The notes below the pieces were generated by a model. The model saw nothing but the letters and a program-made list of their open reading frames with translations. It made no database searches and had not been told where the DNA came from. A stretch of 34,199 nucleotides of DNA from Chitinophagaceae bacterium (GTDB lineage Bacteria; Bacteroidota; Bacteroidia; Chitinophagales; Chitinophagaceae): contig JAHEMM010000023.1 of assembly GCA_024643655.1 (NCBI GenBank), positions 1-34,199 of the forward strand. Direction: 5' to 3'. Both the position numbers and the translations under genes were made by a program. This document shows positions 31,812-34,199 of this stretch, in pieces; position 1 is the stretch's first letter, and every line of letters starts with the position of its first letter.

Positions 31812-32411
31812 ATGCAGCAACAGAAATTTTCCAAATATATTATTGGAGGAGTTATACTTCTGTTACTTATCATCTATGGGGTAACTACGAATAACTCATT
31901 AATACAAAAGAGGGAAAAAATAAATCTTCAATGGTCAGAAGTACAAAATACTTATCAGCGAAGAATTGATCTTATACCTAATCTTGTAAATGTAGTAAAA
32001 GGGATTTCTGATTTCGAGCAAACTACTTTGGAGAATATTGCAATAGCAAGAGCTGATGCGATAAAGGGTTTGTCTTCTGGAAATAGTGATATTACTGCTG
32101 ATACCTATAACAATCAAAAAAAATTGCAGGATAATTTAGCAGGTGCTGCTAACAGGATTATTATTAATATTGAGAAATATCCAACCTTAAAAGGAACGGC
32201 AGCTTATGCTGGATTGCAAACACAGTTGGAAGGTACAGAGCGAAGAATAAAAATTGCAAGAAATGATTTTAATGAGGCTGTTGCTGTATACAATAAAAAA
32301 GTAAGGAGTTTCCCCTCAAATTTAATTGCAGGATTATTAGGTTTTAAAAAGAAAGAAGGTTTTCAGGCAGATGCTGGAAACGATAAGGCAGTGGAAATAA
32401 AATTTAATTAA
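31812..32411 (+). CDS. LemA family protein, second paralogue
   Basis: A 199-residue LemA paralogue, 11 bases after the first. It has an N-terminal membrane helix (YIIGGVILLLLIIYGV, about residues 9-24), then QWSEVQNTYQRRIDLIPNLV, FEQTTL and the late RSFPSNLIAGLLGFKKKEGF. These stretches match the first copy closely in spacing, so the pair comes from a tandem duplication that has diverged. There is no lipobox. The two LemA proteins may form a mixed assembly in the membrane, but this is not shown by the sequence. Confidence 0.9.
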   Translation: MQQQKFSKYIIGGVILLLLIIYGVTTNNSLIQKREKINLQWSEVQNTYQRRIDLIPNLVNVVKGISDFEQTTLENIAIARADAIKGLSSGNSDITADTYNNQKKLQDNLAGAANRIIINIEKYPTLKGTAAYAGLQTQLEGTERRIKIARNDFNEAVAVYNKKVRSFPSNLIAGLLGFKKKEGFQADAGNDKAVEIKFN

Positions 32412-32430
32412 ACAACGAAAAATATTTCTG

Positions 32431-32892
32431 GTGAATATTTTCCCCTGGAAAAAAAGACAAAAATTTTTCTCCGAAGAAGAAAACAGGCTGATTGTAAAAG
32501 CAATCAGACATGCCGAACAGCGCACAAGCGGGGAAGTTCGGGTATTTGTAGAAAGTCATTGTAGCTGGATGGATGCTATTGATAAAGCAGCAGAAATCTT
32601 CTTTAAGCTCAAAATGGAAAAGACAGAAGATCGAAATGCGGTTTTAGTTTATGTAGCTGTAAAAGATAGGCAACTTGCAGTTTTTGGGGATGAAGGAATT
32701 CATAAAAAAGTCGGTTCAGAATATTGGAATAAAGTCGTTAAAGAAATGCTGTCTTCTTTTAGTAAAAATGATTATGCAAAAGGCATCGCTGAGTGTGTAG
32801 TTCAGATTGGAGATGCATTATGCGAAAGCTTTCCGTACGACAAAAAATCAGATAAAAACGAATTGCCCGACGAAATTGTATTTGGTAGATAA
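32431..32892 (+). CDS. TPM domain protein without signal peptide
   Basis: A 153-residue protein that contains a TPM domain, a small alpha-beta fold found in YgcG, plant TLP18.3 and mitochondrial or membrane proteins. The start is a GTG at 32431; there is no nearby ATG with the family N-terminus. The family pattern is AIRHAEQRTSGEVRVFVES (about residues 25-43), then KMEKTEDRNAVLVYVAVKDR and FGDEGIHKKVG. There is no signal peptide or clear membrane helix, so it may be cytoplasmic, unlike its TPM neighbour. It sits 19 bases after lemA 2 and five bases before the next gene. Confidence 0.87.
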   Translation: MNIFPWKKRQKFFSEEENRLIVKAIRHAEQRTSGEVRVFVESHCSWMDAIDKAAEIFFKLKMEKTEDRNAVLVYVAVKDRQLAVFGDEGIHKKVGSEYWNKVVKEMLSSFSKNDYAKGIAECVVQIGDALCESFPYDKKSDKNELPDEIVFGR

Positions 32893-32897
32893 AATTC

Positions 32898-33644
32898 ATG
32901 AGAAGATTCTTATTTATACTTGCAGTATTTTTTTCTTTTTCTGCCTCAGCGCAGATAAATGAAATTATCTCGTCTCCACCCAAGCCTCAAAAACTGGTTA
33001 ATGATTATACTAATACATTAACCCCTCAACAAGTTCAGGCACTTGAGACAAAACTTTATAAATATGATGACTCTACTTCAAACCAGATTGTAATTGTTAT
33101 TGTCAATAGCTTAGAAGGTTATTCAATTGATGATGCGGCTATCGAATTAGGCCGTAATTGGGGTGTTGGGAATAAAAAATTTAATAATGGAGTAGTCGTA
33201 TTTGTAGCAAAGTCTGATAGGAAATTAGCAATACAGGTTGGTTATGGTCTCGAAGGTGTAATAACAGATCTCACAACTAAAAGTATTAGGGAAAACACAA
33301 TTAATCCAGATTTTAAAGCAGGAAATTTTTACCGGGGTTTAGATCGGGGAACCGATGAATTAATCAAAGCTGCTGAAGGTAGATACAGTGCTCCTGAAGG
33401 CTATCATAAAAAAGGAAAGGGTACAAGTATCTGGACCATTGTTTTCATAATTATTATTTTGCTAATAATTTTTGGTGGCGGTGCAGCAGGTGGCGGTACT
33501 TATGTTTCACGAGGAGGGTTTACTGGTTGGAGTGGTGGAGGTTCTGACTGGTCAGGTGGTGGTGGTGGAAGTAGTAGCGGAGGTGGATTCGGAGGTTTTG
33601 GTGGTGGAAGTTTTGGTGGTGGCGGCTCAAGTGGAAGTTGGTAA
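32898..33644 (+). CDS. Secreted, membrane-anchored TPM domain protein with Gly/Ser-rich tail (YgcG-like)
   Basis: A 248-residue protein with a signal peptide (MRRFLFILAVFFSFSASAQ), a TPM domain (about residues 35-160, with VNDYTNTLTPQQVQALETK, QIVIVIVNSLEGYSIDD and GNKKFNNGVVVFVAKSDRK), one membrane helix (IWTIVFIIIILLIIFGG) and a Gly/Ser/Trp-rich tail of about 45 residues. This matches the YgcG-like layout, with the TPM domain outside the membrane. It ends the LemA/LemA/TPM/TPM operon. TPM-domain proteins have been suggested as phosphatases or as photosystem-repair factors in plants, but the function here is unknown. A terminator follows. Confidence 0.9.
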   Translation: MRRFLFILAVFFSFSASAQINEIISSPPKPQKLVNDYTNTLTPQQVQALETKLYKYDDSTSNQIVIVIVNSLEGYSIDDAAIELGRNWGVGNKKFNNGVVVFVAKSDRKLAIQVGYGLEGVITDLTTKSIRENTINPDFKAGNFYRGLDRGTDELIKAAEGRYSAPEGYHKKGKGTSIWTIVFIIIILLIIFGGGAAGGGTYVSRGGFTGWSGGGSDWSGGGGGSSSGGGFGGFGGGSFGGGGSSGSW

Positions 33645-33658
33645 ATAATTGGGTGATA

Positions 33659-33695
33659 AAAAACGCCTTTGTAATCAAATTACAAAGGCGTTTTT
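33659..33695. terminator. Bidirectional terminator between the TPM operon and the peptidase gene
   Basis: The arms 33659-33675 and 33679-33695 are perfect 17-base complements with a three-base loop, A-rich at the left end and T-rich at the right, between convergent genes. Confidence 0.92.
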
Positions 33696-33714
33696 CTTTT
33701 AAGGAAATTTCAAA

Positions 33715-34199
33715 CTAGAAACCTTTTTTATCAGTTTCAGGCATTACTGATTTAATATAATTTACTAATTCGGCTAAAGCTTTATTGCCAGTATTCTCTT
33801 TTGCTTCTTTGTCCTTTTTAGTAAGTAATCCTTTTAATACCATTCCATTGATAAATGGATCAGTTTGATTTCTAAAGCTTTCAGGAATAGCATCTCTGAA
33901 TTTGACGATCTCTTCCACACCCCATTTTACTTTTTCTGGATTTTTTATTGCATTTAAGTAGGTGCCAAGTGTATTTAAAAACTGGAATTTTCCTTGACTC
34001 AAAGGCATCTTTGCAAAATCACCGATTATTTTATCAGCCATACTTTCATCACCTGATTTTACAATTTCGTTCATTATTGCTTCCTGTAAATCCCCTTTCG
34101 CAGGCTTATCACTCATTTGTTTCGCAATTGCCGAAGCAACAGCGGCGTCTGTTTTACCCAGTGCCATTAAAGCATTTCCTGCTACAGAATAAGAAGAAT
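33715..34199 (-). CDS. C-terminal part of a probable M1-family aminopeptidase (partial)
   Basis: The frame stays open to the right edge of the window; the visible part is about 161 residues, the C-terminus of a larger protein. It is helical and Ala/Lys-rich, beginning SSYSVAGNALMALGKTDAA, the type of sequence found in the HEAT-like C-terminal domain of M1 metallopeptidases (SYxVxGxAL pattern). The middle contains LSQGKFQFLNTLGTYL and KWGVEEIVKFRDAIPESF, also typical of those tails. The zinc motif and active domain lie outside the window. The call rests on this pattern alone, so it is moderate. Confidence 0.6.
   Translation of the reverse strand, partial: SSYSVAGNALMALGKTDAAVASAIAKQMSDKPAKGDLQEAIMNEIVKSGDESMADKIIGDFAKMPLSQGKFQFLNTLGTYLNAIKNPEKVKWGVEEIVKFRDAIPESFRNQTDPFINGMVLKGLLTKKDKEAKENTGNKALAELVNYIKSVMPETDKKGF

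Noticed and set aside
1-34199. CRISPR array, prophage, transposon or defence system
   Set aside because: No regularly spaced repeats, no transposase, integrase or capsid-like proteins, and no known defence-family motif were seen on either strand.

Overview
This window looks like an ordinary chromosomal segment from a member of the Bacteroidota, probably family Chitinophagaceae; the family is inferred from gene content and not proven. Evidence includes AT-rich DNA, a near absence of Shine-Dalgarno sequences, promoter boxes of the Bacteroidota TAnnTTTG type, and tRNA genes without an encoded CCA. It also has signal peptides ending in AQ or SQ, a long (1110-residue) SecA, fused E1 alpha-beta 2-oxoacid dehydrogenase, tandem DUF1573 proteins and lipoproteins with very acidic or lysine-rich starts. 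I see no phage, insertion sequence, integrase, CRISPR array, toxin-antitoxin pair or restriction system.

Layout. 1-6.8 kb: the start of an unidentified lysine-rich protein, deoxyribose-phosphate aldolase, two secreted amidohydrolase-like proteins in one operon, and a voltage-gated potassium channel. 6.8-11.0 kb: a small lipoprotein and secA on the minus strand, with a 300-base divergent region that holds inverted repeats. 11.0-15.0 kb: a lipoprotein of unknown role, atpG standing alone, scpB and lysA. 15.0-18.7 kb: a DUF6263-like secreted protein, then a tight three-gene unit of membrane-anchored papain-like peptidase, periplasmic thioredoxin-like protein and DUF4442 hot-dog protein. 18.8-23.4 kb: a beta-CASP ribonuclease-type enzyme, tRNA-Met, a GNAT acetyltransferase, a class I/II aminotransferase and two DUF1573 proteins. 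23.4-28.2 kb: fused branched-chain-type 2-oxoacid dehydrogenase E1, dodecin, a TRIC/UPF0126 membrane protein overlapping a PhzF-family gene, a DCC-family protein and tRNA-Glu. 28.4-31.1 kb: gapA, a small membrane protein and pgk (lower glycolysis). 31.2-33.6 kb: a four-gene operon of two LemA paralogues and two TPM-domain proteins. 33.7 kb to the end: the C-terminus of what is probably an M1-family aminopeptidase.

How the genes work together. Most of the window is housekeeping: protein export (SecA), ATP synthase, chromosome segregation (ScpB), lysine/peptidoglycan precursor synthesis (LysA), glycolysis and branched-chain acid catabolism. The most unusual parts are the peptidase-thioredoxin-DUF4442 operon, the amidohydrolase pair in which two of three domains have lost the metal-binding HxH motif, the LemA/LemA/TPM/TPM operon, and several genes whose -7 box lies so close to the start codon that the mRNA may be leaderless. 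None of these is proven to be a new system.
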